Below, piece after piece: positions 1 to 6,608 of a stretch of DNA of 17,440 nucleotides. The translations under genes were made by a program, and so were the position numbers. This stretch comes from CAIPVR01 sp049316905 (GTDB lineage Bacteria > Actinomycetota > Acidimicrobiia > Acidimicrobiales > Microtrichaceae): the NCBI GenBank assembly GCA_049316905.1, contig JBMOJH010000072.1, positions 1 through 17,440 of the forward strand, written 5' to 3'. A model generated the notes under the pieces. The model worked only from the letters and a program-made list of their open reading frames with translations. It was not told the origin of the DNA and did not search any database. Each line of letters opens with the position of its first letter. The stretch's first letter is position 1.

Positions 1-43
1 TCGGTCGCCTCTGGGGCGAGTCAGGCTCCGCAGACCTGGCCGG

Positions 44-880
44 TCAGGGCGGGGGAGGAAGGACGAGGACCTGACCGGGCAGGATCAGGTCGGGATTGCC
101 CCGGACCACGAGACGGCTTGCGTTCGCGGCCATCGTCGCCCGCCAGTAGGGCGCCACCTCCGCCTCGCTCGGCGAGCGTCCGAGGTGCTCCGCCAGGGCG
201 TCGGCGGCGAGACCCCAGAGGTGGTCCCCGGGACGGACGACCACCTCGGTGCCCGCGGGATGGGCCGGCGCCGGATCGGCTGCAACGGGAGGTCCGTCCG
301 GCGGCGAGTCGATGGGTGGGGTGCCCGTCGGTGCGGCGCCGCCCGGGCCGGTGGGGCTCGACACTGCGGCGGCGGTGAGCACGGTGCTCGGCGGGCCGGT
401 CCGGTCGTGGGTCGAGGGGATGGACGTCGCCGCCGGACCGACCACCCACATCGTCGGCACGTCGTCGGTGCGGGGGAGCGGTGCCCCGGTCGCGCCGCCG
501 TCGCCGGACGCCCCGACCGGCGCCGCGGTGAGCAGCGCCGCGCACGCCGTGGCGAGCGGGATCCGGAGCCATCGGGGAACCACGCGGACGAGCGCCCGGC
601 TCAGCCGGCCCGGCCGCAGCTGGTGGAGGACCGTCACGGCGACGCACACCAGCAGTCCGGTGATCGCCGCCACCGCGACGCAGCGCGCCAGCGCGGCCAC
701 GGCATCCAGCGACGGGCGGCCGGACCACCAGGCGGTCAGGTCCGACGGCGCAGGGGAGGCGGGGAGCCGGAGCCGTGGCCCGTCCAGCATCAGAAGGCCG
801 ACCAGGGCGGCGAGCGGTCCGGCGAGGACGGCCAAGCCCGCCGCGGACCTCCGGATCCGTCCGGATCTGCGTCCCGTCAT
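44..880 (-). CDS. Membrane-anchored LysM-domain protein, last visible gene of the Tad operon
   Basis: Predicted 278-residue protein. Three hydrophobic segments lie near residues 14-36, 59-84 and 100-120. A long Pro/Thr/Gly/Ala-rich linker follows, and a C-terminal LysM-like domain spans about residues 214-278, opening with VVVRPGDHLWGLA and closing with NPDLILPGQVLVLPPP. LysM domains bind peptidoglycan or related glycans, so I infer that the C-terminus meets the cell wall while the N-terminus sits in the membrane. The start is ATG at 880: it forms an ATGA overlap with the upstream stop and has a GGAGGTG ribosome site just before it. A longer reading frame upstream is ignored. From memory, actinobacterial Tad loci often carry a multi-span LysM protein fused to a BTAD-type activator domain; here only the membrane and LysM parts are present. 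A cell-wall anchoring or passage role for the pilus is inference. Confidence 0.8.
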   Translation of the reverse strand: MTGRRSGRIRRSAAGLAVLAGPLAALVGLLMLDGPRLRLPASPAPSDLTAWWSGRPSLDAVAALARCVAVAAITGLLVCVAVTVLHQLRPGRLSRALVRVVPRWLRIPLATACAALLTAAPVGASGDGGATGAPLPRTDDVPTMWVVGPAATSIPSTHDRTGPPSTVLTAAAVSSPTGPGGAAPTGTPPIDSPPDGPPVAADPAPAHPAGTEVVVRPGDHLWGLAADALAEHLGRSPSEAEVAPYWRATMAANASRLVVRGNPDLILPGQVLVLPPPP

Positions 881-1983
881 CGCACCTCCACCCGGTAGGT
901 CGTCCCGTCCGATCGGCGGAGCGATGGCGGACCGCACGGACCCGCCGGCGACCACTCCATGGCGCCGGGGACCCTCGCCACCGGCCGGCCGGCGATGGGG
1001 GTGCGATCCTCCGGCGGGGAGGGGAAGGCGAACACCTCCCCGGTGGCGGGACGCAGCAGGAGCACCGTCGGTCGACCGCGGCAGCCCGGGTCCGCCACGG
1101 TGGCAGCGTCACCCGCCCGCCCGACCCCGAGGATCACGCCGTCGAGCACCACCGTGGGTCCGGGCCCGCGGTCGGTCGTCGCCGTGCGAACCGCTCCGAA
1201 CTCCGGCACGGGCGCCCGCGGTGGCCGGGTCAGCGTCGCGACCCCGACCAGGACCGTGACCGCGACCGCCACGCCCGCAGCGGCCATCCGTGGCCAGGCC
1301 CGACCGCCACCCGTCCATTCCGGAATCCGGATGTGCGGCACCCGTCGTGCCGCAGGGGCGCGCCGAGGTCGGTATCCCCGCTGGCGGCTGCGGTCGTCCT
1401 GGGGGCGGACCGTGCGGGCGATCACCTCGGGCGACGGACAGGGACCCAGGGCCAGCAGGTCCCGCCGGAGGCGGCGTCCACCCTTGATGCCCGCGCTGAG
1501 CTGGACCGCAGCGGCCAGGAGTGCCCGGCGGTCCGATTCGATGGCACCGTGGACATCCCCCGAGTTCGACGCCGAGCCGAGGGAGCACCAGCGGACCTCG
1601 CCGGCCGGATCGACCACGGCGTGCTCGAGCGTGACCGCACCGTGGCTCCAGCCCCGACCGTGGATCGCGGCGAGCGCCGCGGCGGCGGCCGCCAGCGTGG
1701 CCCGACGCCGGCGAGACTCCCGGTCCTCCTCCCCGGCGAGGGTCGATCGCCCGGCGTCGAGCGTGCGCACCTCGGTGTGGTCCTCCCCCTCGTGGCAGCG
1801 GATCAGCTGCACCACGCCGTGACCCCTCAGCGCGGCCAGGACCTCGGCCTCCCGCCGGAGGACGCCCCGCCGTGCCCCGGTCGCCGTCTTCGACACGAAT
1901 CGTCGGCCGTCGGGCTCGAGCCCGCGCCGGGTCCCGCCATGGACGTGGGCGTCCGGCGGCTCGAGGGTGCGGACATCGCTCAC
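877..1983 (-). CDS. Transmembrane protein with degenerate protein-kinase-like domain (probable pseudokinase)
   Basis: Predicted 368-residue protein. Residues about 15-200 read like a shrunken Hanks-type kinase fold. FVSKTATG supplies a candidate beta-3 lysine (K32), REAEVLAAL a helix-C glutamate (E45 or E47), and HGRGWSHGAVTLEHAVVD looks like a catalytic loop followed by CSLGSA. The catalytic Asp of HRD/HGD is Ala (A116), the metal-binding Asn is His (H121), and the DFG Asp is Ser (S134). An SDRRALLAAAVQL stretch resembles helix F. One transmembrane helix (about 232-252) and an extracytoplasmic tail with two Cys follow. I infer a non-catalytic or weakly catalytic signalling scaffold. The GTG start overlaps the upstream stop (GTGA), and the stop overlaps the LysM gene (ATGA), so it is translated with the pilus genes. 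The kinase homology is by eye and is the uncertain part. Confidence 0.72.
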   Translation of the reverse strand: MSDVRTLEPPDAHVHGGTRRGLEPDGRRFVSKTATGARRGVLRREAEVLAALRGHGVVQLIRCHEGEDHTEVRTLDAGRSTLAGEEDRESRRRRATLAAAAAALAAIHGRGWSHGAVTLEHAVVDPAGEVRWCSLGSASNSGDVHGAIESDRRALLAAAVQLSAGIKGGRRLRRDLLALGPCPSPEVIARTVRPQDDRSRQRGYRPRRAPAARRVPHIRIPEWTGGGRAWPRMAAAGVAVAVTVLVGVATLTRPPRAPVPEFGAVRTATTDRGPGPTVVLDGVILGVGRAGDAATVADPGCRGRPTVLLLRPATGEVFAFPSPPEDRTPIAGRPVARVPGAMEWSPAGPCGPPSLRRSDGTTYRVEVR

Positions 1984-2450
1984 GGCCGCGTCCCGGGTGG
2001 TGGGTCGAGGTGGGCCTCCGCCCGGACCGGGACGATGGTCGTCCGGTCCACACCGGGGACGACGCCGAGCAGGACCCGCCGCACTTCGACCCTCACGCGC
2101 ACCTCTACCCGGTCCGCGGCAGTGCGAACCTCGACGGAGTGGAGCAGGCCGGGCAGGCCGTCGTTGCGGAGGTGGGCCAGCGCGGTGCGCTCGGCGGCCG
2201 CCCCGTCGATGACCACGGCGCCGTCGCGCTGGACGCGGCGGGTGTCGATCATCGCGGCGGCGTCGTCGGCGGCCGACTCGGTGATCGCCCGGGCCCGGGC
2301 CTGTTCGGCCCGGAGTGCCGCGGCATCGATCGCCAGCGCCGCGAGCATCATCACGACGAGCACGAGGGTGGGCACGAGCACCATGGCCGTTGCCCGCTCC
2401 GGGCGCCGCGGCCGGGGTGCCCGAAGGGTTCCGCCGGTCTCAGTCGGCAC
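1980..2450 (-). CDS. TadE/TadG-like pseudopilin (third of three)
   Basis: Predicted 156-residue protein. It has a basic N-terminus with PERATAMV, one transmembrane helix (about 22-41) and an amphipathic segment (LRAEQARARAITESAADDAA) typical of TadE/TadG-like proteins, whose first helix resembles a pilin helix; a beta-rich C-terminal part follows. These proteins are minor pilins or assembly factors of Tad pili, inserted in the membrane with the C-terminus outside. The start chosen is GTG at 2450, giving an 11-base overlap with the upstream stop and a GGGAGG site 9 bases before it. An ATG at 2540 is possible but would lie deep inside the upstream gene and add a low-complexity Ser/Arg tail. The stop overlaps the pseudokinase GTG. 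Confidence 0.78.
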   Translation of the reverse strand: MPTETGGTLRAPRPRRPERATAMVLVPTLVLVVMMLAALAIDAAALRAEQARARAITESAADDAAAMIDTRRVQRDGAVVIDGAAAERTALAHLRNDGLPGLLHSVEVRTAADRVEVRVRVEVRRVLLGVVPGVDRTTIVPVRAEAHLDPPPGTRP

Positions 2451-2910
2451 AGGGCGTGTCCTCCCATCGGTGGCCGGAGCCGACCGACATGGCCCGATGG
2501 GCGTCGACGAGCTCCGTCCGCGTGACCTCGAGCTCGACACGTCCGAACGAGGCGCCGCCGGGCAAGGGGAGCGCGGGCACGACCGTGCGGAGGGTCACCC
2601 GGGCGGGCTCGCACGGTCCGAACGCTGCAGGGTCCGGCCCGGTGACCGTCGTGGACCCCGACAACTGCGGGCCCAGCGCCAGACGTGCGGCGGCCTCCGC
2701 GTCACGCGCGGCGCCCAGTGGGTCGCGCGCCTCGGTGTAGGTGCGCAGGTACTCGCCCGCCGCCTGTTCGAGGTGGGCCCGCCGGTCCGCGACGCCCCAG
2801 GCCCGCACCAGCACGAGCACGAGGACGACCACGACCACCGTGCCGATCAGGATCGTGTCGCCGCCGGCCACGAACCCACGTTCATCGCGCTCCCGTGAGC
2901 CGATGGACAT
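2440..2910 (-). CDS. TadE-like pseudopilin (second of three)
   Basis: Predicted 156-residue protein. The N-terminus reads RERDERGFVAGGDTILIG and runs into a strongly hydrophobic helix (about 18-36, rich in Val/Leu). RAHLEQAAGEYLRTYTEARD follows, the usual TadE pattern of a charged ERG box, a membrane helix and an amphipathic helix. The C-terminal part has two Cys (FGPCEP and DTPCAD), which could pair outside the membrane. The ATG at 2910 overlaps the preceding TGA as TGATG; an in-frame GTG immediately upstream at 2913 is an equally acceptable start, and an AGGA site precedes both. Role inferred from family and operon: minor pilin or pilus assembly factor. Confidence 0.8.
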   Translation of the reverse strand: MSIGSRERDERGFVAGGDTILIGTVVVVVLVLVLVRAWGVADRRAHLEQAAGEYLRTYTEARDPLGAARDAEAAARLALGPQLSGSTTVTGPDPAAFGPCEPARVTLRTVVPALPLPGGASFGRVELEVTRTELVDAHRAMSVGSGHRWEDTPCAD

Positions 2911-3299
2911 CACGGTTCCTCACGTCGCACGGCGATGCGGCGTTCCAGCCCGGCCACCGTGGGCGAGCCCGGGACCAGCGCCGGGAGGAGCCGTCGTCCG
3001 GTCCAGCGGAGCCCCACGACGACGCGGTGCGGTCCCACCTCCTCCAGCACCAGGTCCACGCTCCGGCCGACCGGCCCCAGCACGCGCCGGGCCCGGTCGA
3101 ACTCGGCATCCGCCGCCGCCGGGAGGGACGCGTCGAGCGGGGCCCGGGCGATGCGTCGGGTCGCGTCCTCGGCCGCCGCGTCCACCGACGAGCGCGTCCA
3201 GAGCCCGACCGCCACGTCGGCCGCGAGCCCGAGGAGCGCGCACACGGCGCCCACGGCGAGCACGGCGCCGAGGAGTCCGGACCCCCGCTCCCGTCTCAG
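2910..3299 (-). CDS. TadE-like pseudopilin (first of three), apparent CTG start
   Basis: Predicted 129-residue protein. It opens with RRERGSGLLGAVLAVGAV, a classic TadE-type charged ERGS box plus a membrane helix (about 8-32). SSVDAAAEDATRRIARA, the amphipathic region seen in TadE/TadG proteins, follows. The open frame extends far upstream, but that part is an antisense-like shadow of tadC. The only start near the conserved ERGS box is CTG at 3299, which forms a CTGA overlap with the upstream TGA, parallel to the ATGA and GTGA junctions elsewhere in this operon. The next normal start (GTG near 3263) would cut off the ERGS box and half the helix. The product family is clear; the start codon is inferred. 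Confidence 0.75.
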   Translation of the reverse strand: MRRERGSGLLGAVLAVGAVCALLGLAADVAVGLWTRSSVDAAAEDATRRIARAPLDASLPAAADAEFDRARRVLGPVGRSVDLVLEEVGPHRVVVGLRWTGRRLLPALVPGSPTVAGLERRIAVRREEP

Positions 3300-3526
3300 C
3301 CGCCGATCTGTTCGACCTGGGCGCGGGTCTTCTCGGTCGCGCTGTTCATCATCAGGTCGAAGCCCCGCCAGAGCGCGATGCCGAGGAAGGCGACGATGAG
3401 GACGGCGATCGCGGTGCTGATGACGCCTTCCGCGAATTCGTTCCGGTGCGTCCGTCGACGGGGCGAGCGGCTCGGCCGTCGCCGGGTCGGGGCCCGTCCG
3501 GGTCCCGTCGGCACGTGTGTGGTCAT
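3296..3526 (-). CDS. Small pilin-like protein of the Tad locus
   Basis: Predicted 76-residue protein. A basic leader of about 30 residues is followed by EFAEG, a hydrophobic helix (VISTAIAVLIVAFLGIALW, residues 35-53) and a short polar tail. This is the size and layout of Flp-type or other type IVb pilins, and G34 could be the prepilin peptidase cleavage site. Unlike canonical Flp pilins, the residue five after the cleavage point is Ala, not Glu, so it may be a divergent major pilin or a minor pilin. The ATG at 3526 has a strong GGGAGGA site a few bases upstream. This is the only gene in the operon preceded by a real intergenic gap, consistent with independent, stronger translation. The stop overlaps the CTG of the next gene. 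Confidence 0.75.
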   Translation of the reverse strand: MTTHVPTGPGRAPTRRRPSRSPRRRTHRNEFAEGVISTAIAVLIVAFLGIALWRGFDLMMNSATEKTRAQVEQIGG

Positions 3527-3568
3527 GTTTCCTCCCAGCTGTCCGGGGTGTGGTGATCGGGTCCGCCG

Positions 3569-4453
3569 TCATCCGCCGGTCACCTGGCTCAGGGCGGCGA
3601 CGAACGGGATGGCGAGCAGGATGAGGCCGGGCACGAGGGTGGCCACCGTGACCGGTACCCACACGAGCTGTGCCCGGCGCTCGATGTCCTCGACGAGGCG
3701 ACGGTGGCGCTCGGCCCGCACGGCCCGGGCCTCGCCGGTCACCAGACGGCCCAGGTCGACGGTCTCCCGGTGCAGCGAGAGCACCCCGACGAGGCGTCCG
3801 ACCGCGGGCAGGGTGCTGCGGTCGGCCCACTCGCGGAGGGACTCGAGCTCGCCGTCGCCGCGCCGGATCCGGCGTGTCACCTCCGCGAGCTCCTCCGCGG
3901 CGACCCCGCGACCGCGTTCGGCGACCCGGGCGATCGCCGTGGGCAGCGAGGCGCCGGCGGCGAGCAGCGTCGCGAGCTGCTCGGCCACCACGGGCAGCTC
4001 GAGGAGGAGGCGCCGGTCCCGCCGCGCACCCGCGGCATCGAGCCCGTGCTCGTCGGCGAGGACGGTGAGCAGCGGAGGGGTCGTCACCATCACCAACGCG
4101 GCTGCGCCCCCCGGCCGGAGCGCGAGGACGGCCGCGCCACCGAGTCCGGTGGCGACCAGCGCCCGGGTGAGCTCCCGGAGGCGGAAGGCGCCGGGCTCCT
4201 CGGCGCGACCGGCGCGCCGCAGCCGCGACGAGAGGTCGTCGCGGACGCCGAGCACCTTGGCCACGCGCCGCCCGAGGAGGTCGGCGAGGTCCCGGCGGTC
4301 CCGCACGACCGCTCGCGGGCGGCCCCCCGATCCGGCGACATACGGCGCCAGGCGGTGGCCGAGCGGCCGTCGCGCGCACCACGGGACGTGCGACAGCAGG
4401 AGCGCGGTACCGGCGAGGAGCAGGAGGAGGGATGCGATGGTGGCGCCGTTCAC
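3569..4453 (-). CDS. tadC: TadC-like pilus assembly inner-membrane platform protein
   Basis: Predicted 294-residue protein. A hydrophobic N-terminal segment (residues 5-20) is followed by a pair of helices around 97-132. A type II secretion F domain (T2SSF) spans about 150-285, including LLLELPVVAEQLATLLAAGASLP-like helices and a C-terminal helix pair near 264-288. TadB and TadC form the membrane platform that couples the motor ATPase to pilin extraction. The start is GTG at 4453, forming a GTGA overlap with the tadB stop. The reading frame stays open far upstream, but that is a GC-rich shadow. Assignment as TadC rather than a second TadB rests on gene order and length. Confidence 0.87.
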   Translation of the reverse strand: MNGATIASLLLLLAGTALLLSHVPWCARRPLGHRLAPYVAGSGGRPRAVVRDRRDLADLLGRRVAKVLGVRDDLSSRLRRAGRAEEPGAFRLRELTRALVATGLGGAAVLALRPGGAAALVMVTTPPLLTVLADEHGLDAAGARRDRRLLLELPVVAEQLATLLAAGASLPTAIARVAERGRGVAAEELAEVTRRIRRGDGELESLREWADRSTLPAVGRLVGVLSLHRETVDLGRLVTGEARAVRAERHRRLVEDIERRAQLVWVPVTVATLVPGLILLAIPFVAALSQVTGG

Positions 4454-5304
4454 CGGTCGAAGACCCGTTCCTCGTCGGGCAGGCGCATGATCCGTCCCGA
4501 CCAGATCCAGCACGCCGCCACGAGGGCGAACGCTCCGACGACCAGGACCTGGGCGCCGAGCGGCCGGAAGGAGGCGGCGCCGTCCCCGACCCCGAGGCCG
4601 GCGAGCCCCATCCCGATGGGGACGAGCACCACGAACCAGCGGGCGAGACGCGCGCCGGCCTGCTTCGCTCGGGCCTCGTCGCGCTCGCGGAGGTCCTCGC
4701 GTCGGTCCTCCGCGAGCGATGCGAGCCGCCGGTCCACGTCGCCGCCCACCTCGTGGATCACGAGCAGGGTCTCGAGGGTGGCGTCCGCGGTCGCGTCGGA
4801 GAGTCGGTCCTTGAGGACACGGGCGGTGCGGCCGAAGTCGGTGGACAGCAACCACTCGCGTTGGGCGGCCCGGAAGGCGGGCCGCAGTTCGCCCGGACCC
4901 TTCAGTCCGACCTCGAGGAGGGCCTGCGGGATCGGTCGGCCCATCGCACCGGTGCGGACCCGCAGCTCCTCGAGGAGCGCCGGCCACTGCCGCCGGGCCG
5001 TCTCGCGCATACGCCGTTCCGAGCTCCGCCACGCCGACACCGGGACCGCCGCGGCCGCGAGGCCGGCGGTGAGCGCCGGCAGCGGTGCGCCCGTGAGCGC
5101 GAGCACGAGGGTGGCCGCAGCGAAGGCGGCGCCCCCGACGGCCATCGCGACGCGTCGGGGTTCGACGCGGTGCAGGCCGGCGCGGTCGGCCGCCGACCGT
5201 AGGAGGGCCGCGACCCCGACCGGCCGGAACCGGCCGGGGCGGCCGGGCGTCACGATCAGGTACATCCCCGCCGCCGCAAAGGTCGCGAGGAGGACCGACC
5301 TCAT
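4450..5304 (-). CDS. tadB: TadB-like pilus assembly inner-membrane platform protein
   Basis: Predicted 284-residue protein. Membrane segments lie near residues 3-18, 52-70, 74-92, 222-240 and 250-268. The central T2SSF domain (about 105-235) contains WPALLEELRVRTGAMGRPIP and VIHEVGGDVDRRLASLAEDR, typical of the soluble four-helix bundle of this family. It is the partner of TadC in the platform below the pilus. The ATG at 5304 overlaps the cpaF stop as ATGA, and the TGA overlaps the tadC GTG. Confidence 0.88.
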   Translation of the reverse strand: MRSVLLATFAAAGMYLIVTPGRPGRFRPVGVAALLRSAADRAGLHRVEPRRVAMAVGGAAFAAATLVLALTGAPLPALTAGLAAAAVPVSAWRSSERRMRETARRQWPALLEELRVRTGAMGRPIPQALLEVGLKGPGELRPAFRAAQREWLLSTDFGRTARVLKDRLSDATADATLETLLVIHEVGGDVDRRLASLAEDRREDLRERDEARAKQAGARLARWFVVLVPIGMGLAGLGVGDGAASFRPLGAQVLVVGAFALVAACWIWSGRIMRLPDEERVFDR

Positions 5305-6608
5305 CGGACCGCCTCCGTCGCGAGGAGCTCCCGCAGCTCCAGCCCTCGCCGGGCCAGTCGCTCGCCGACGCGAACGGGGCGGAGGCCCGTCGGGAGCAGC
5401 GGTGCCGACGTCCGGTCCCTCGTGAAGACCTCTGTGGTCGTGAACTGCACCGCCTCCGCCCCGGCGGCGAGGTCCTCGACCGCCACGATGGAGCTGACCT
5501 GCGGGCCGTCCGGTCCCCGTTCGGTGTGCACCACCAGGTCCACCGACTCGGCGACGAGGCTGTTGAGCGCACCGACCGGGAGGTTCCGGGCGCCATCGGA
5601 GAGCTGGGCGAGGAACCGCAGCCGCGTCAGTGCCTGTCGTGCCGACCCGGCGTGGATGGTGGTGAACCCGGTGACCCCGGAGGACAGCGTGAGGAGGAGC
5701 GGCAGCGCCTCCCGGTCCCGCACCTCGCCGACCACCGCCACGTCCGGCGCCATCCGCAGGAACCCCGCCACCAGCCGGCGGAGGTCGATGCCCGGTCGGT
5801 CCGGTCGTTCCGGCCTGGTCTGCATCGACGCGACGTTGGCCACATCGATGTCGGCCTCGAACACCTCCTCGGCGGTGACCACGCGTAGCGACGGGTCGAG
5901 CGCCGCCGCGCAGCACGACAGCAGCGTGGTCTTGCCGGAGCCCGGGGCGCCCGCGAACACGATCGTGAGGCGGGCGGCCACGGCCGCCGCGAGGAACCGT
6001 GCACCCTCCGGACTGATCGAGCGGCGTTGGACCAACTCGTCGAGCGAGGCGACGGCCATCCCGGTGAACTTGCGGATGTTGACCACGAGGTGTCCGCCCC
6101 GGGTCAGGTCGCCGTGGACGATGTGCAGCCGGGCGCCGTCAGCGAGCACCGCGTCCTGCAGCCCTTCGGTCGGGTCGAGTTTGCGGTGCGACGTCCCGGC
6201 GTCGTCGAGGAGCTTGGTGAGCGTCCGCACCACGTGCGCGTCGTCGTGGAACACCTCGTGGTGGAAGCTGCGGCCACCGGAGTGGCGCCGGACGACGATG
6301 GCATCCGGCGCATTGACCATCACCTCCCACACGTCGTCGTCCTCGAGCAGATCGGTCAGCGGTCCGTAGCGGGCGAGGTTCAGGAACGCCCGGTGCTCCA
6401 CGCCGGCCGGGTCGGCCAGGGCATCCGCTCGGACGCCGCGGCGGTGGGCGTCGTCCCAGTCGGCCACCACCTCCGAGATCACGCGGCGCAGTCGTTCCTC
6501 TCCGTCGGGGTGCTCGACGTCGAGGGAGAGCCGGGCCGCCCGGGAGCGCACGGCGTCCTCCACCTCGGCGAGGGGTGAACGGGCGACGGAGGCCGACGAC
6601 CCGCTCAC
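5301..6608 (-). CDS. cpaF: CpaF/TadA family secretion motor ATPase
   Basis: Predicted 435-residue protein, normal length for the family. An N-terminal domain contains YGPLTDLLEDDDVWEVMVN (about 81-99), the signature that starts the CpaF core. The ATPase core has a Walker A loop GAPGSGKT (220-227), an acidic TAEEVFEADID box, Walker B region PDVAVVGEVRDREA (288-301) and the TTIHA His box (316-320). The hexameric enzyme hydrolyses ATP at the inner membrane face to drive Tad pilus assembly. The GTG at 6608 overlaps the upstream stop as GTGA. The only catalytic pilus ATPase in the window, it appears intact. Confidence 0.95.
   Translation of the reverse strand: MSGSSASVARSPLAEVEDAVRSRAARLSLDVEHPDGEERLRRVISEVVADWDDAHRRGVRADALADPAGVEHRAFLNLARYGPLTDLLEDDDVWEVMVNAPDAIVVRRHSGGRSFHHEVFHDDAHVVRTLTKLLDDAGTSHRKLDPTEGLQDAVLADGARLHIVHGDLTRGGHLVVNIRKFTGMAVASLDELVQRRSISPEGARFLAAAVAARLTIVFAGAPGSGKTTLLSCCAAALDPSLRVVTAEEVFEADIDVANVASMQTRPERPDRPGIDLRRLVAGFLRMAPDVAVVGEVRDREALPLLLTLSSGVTGFTTIHAGSARQALTRLRFLAQLSDGARNLPVGALNSLVAESVDLVVHTERGPDGPQVSSIVAVEDLAAGAEAVQFTTTEVFTRDRTSAPLLPTGLRPVRVGERLARRGLELRELLATEAVR

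Noticed and set aside
1..43. Possible gene or regulatory element before the LysM gene stop
   Set aside because: Only 43 bases at the window edge with no supported coding or structural signal; the next operon gene, if any, lies outside.
775..2898. 707-codon open frame on the plus strand across the pilus genes
   Set aside because: Arg/Pro/Gly-rich translation with no motif, antisense to four overlapping genes with recognisable domains. Long antisense frames are expected at this GC content.
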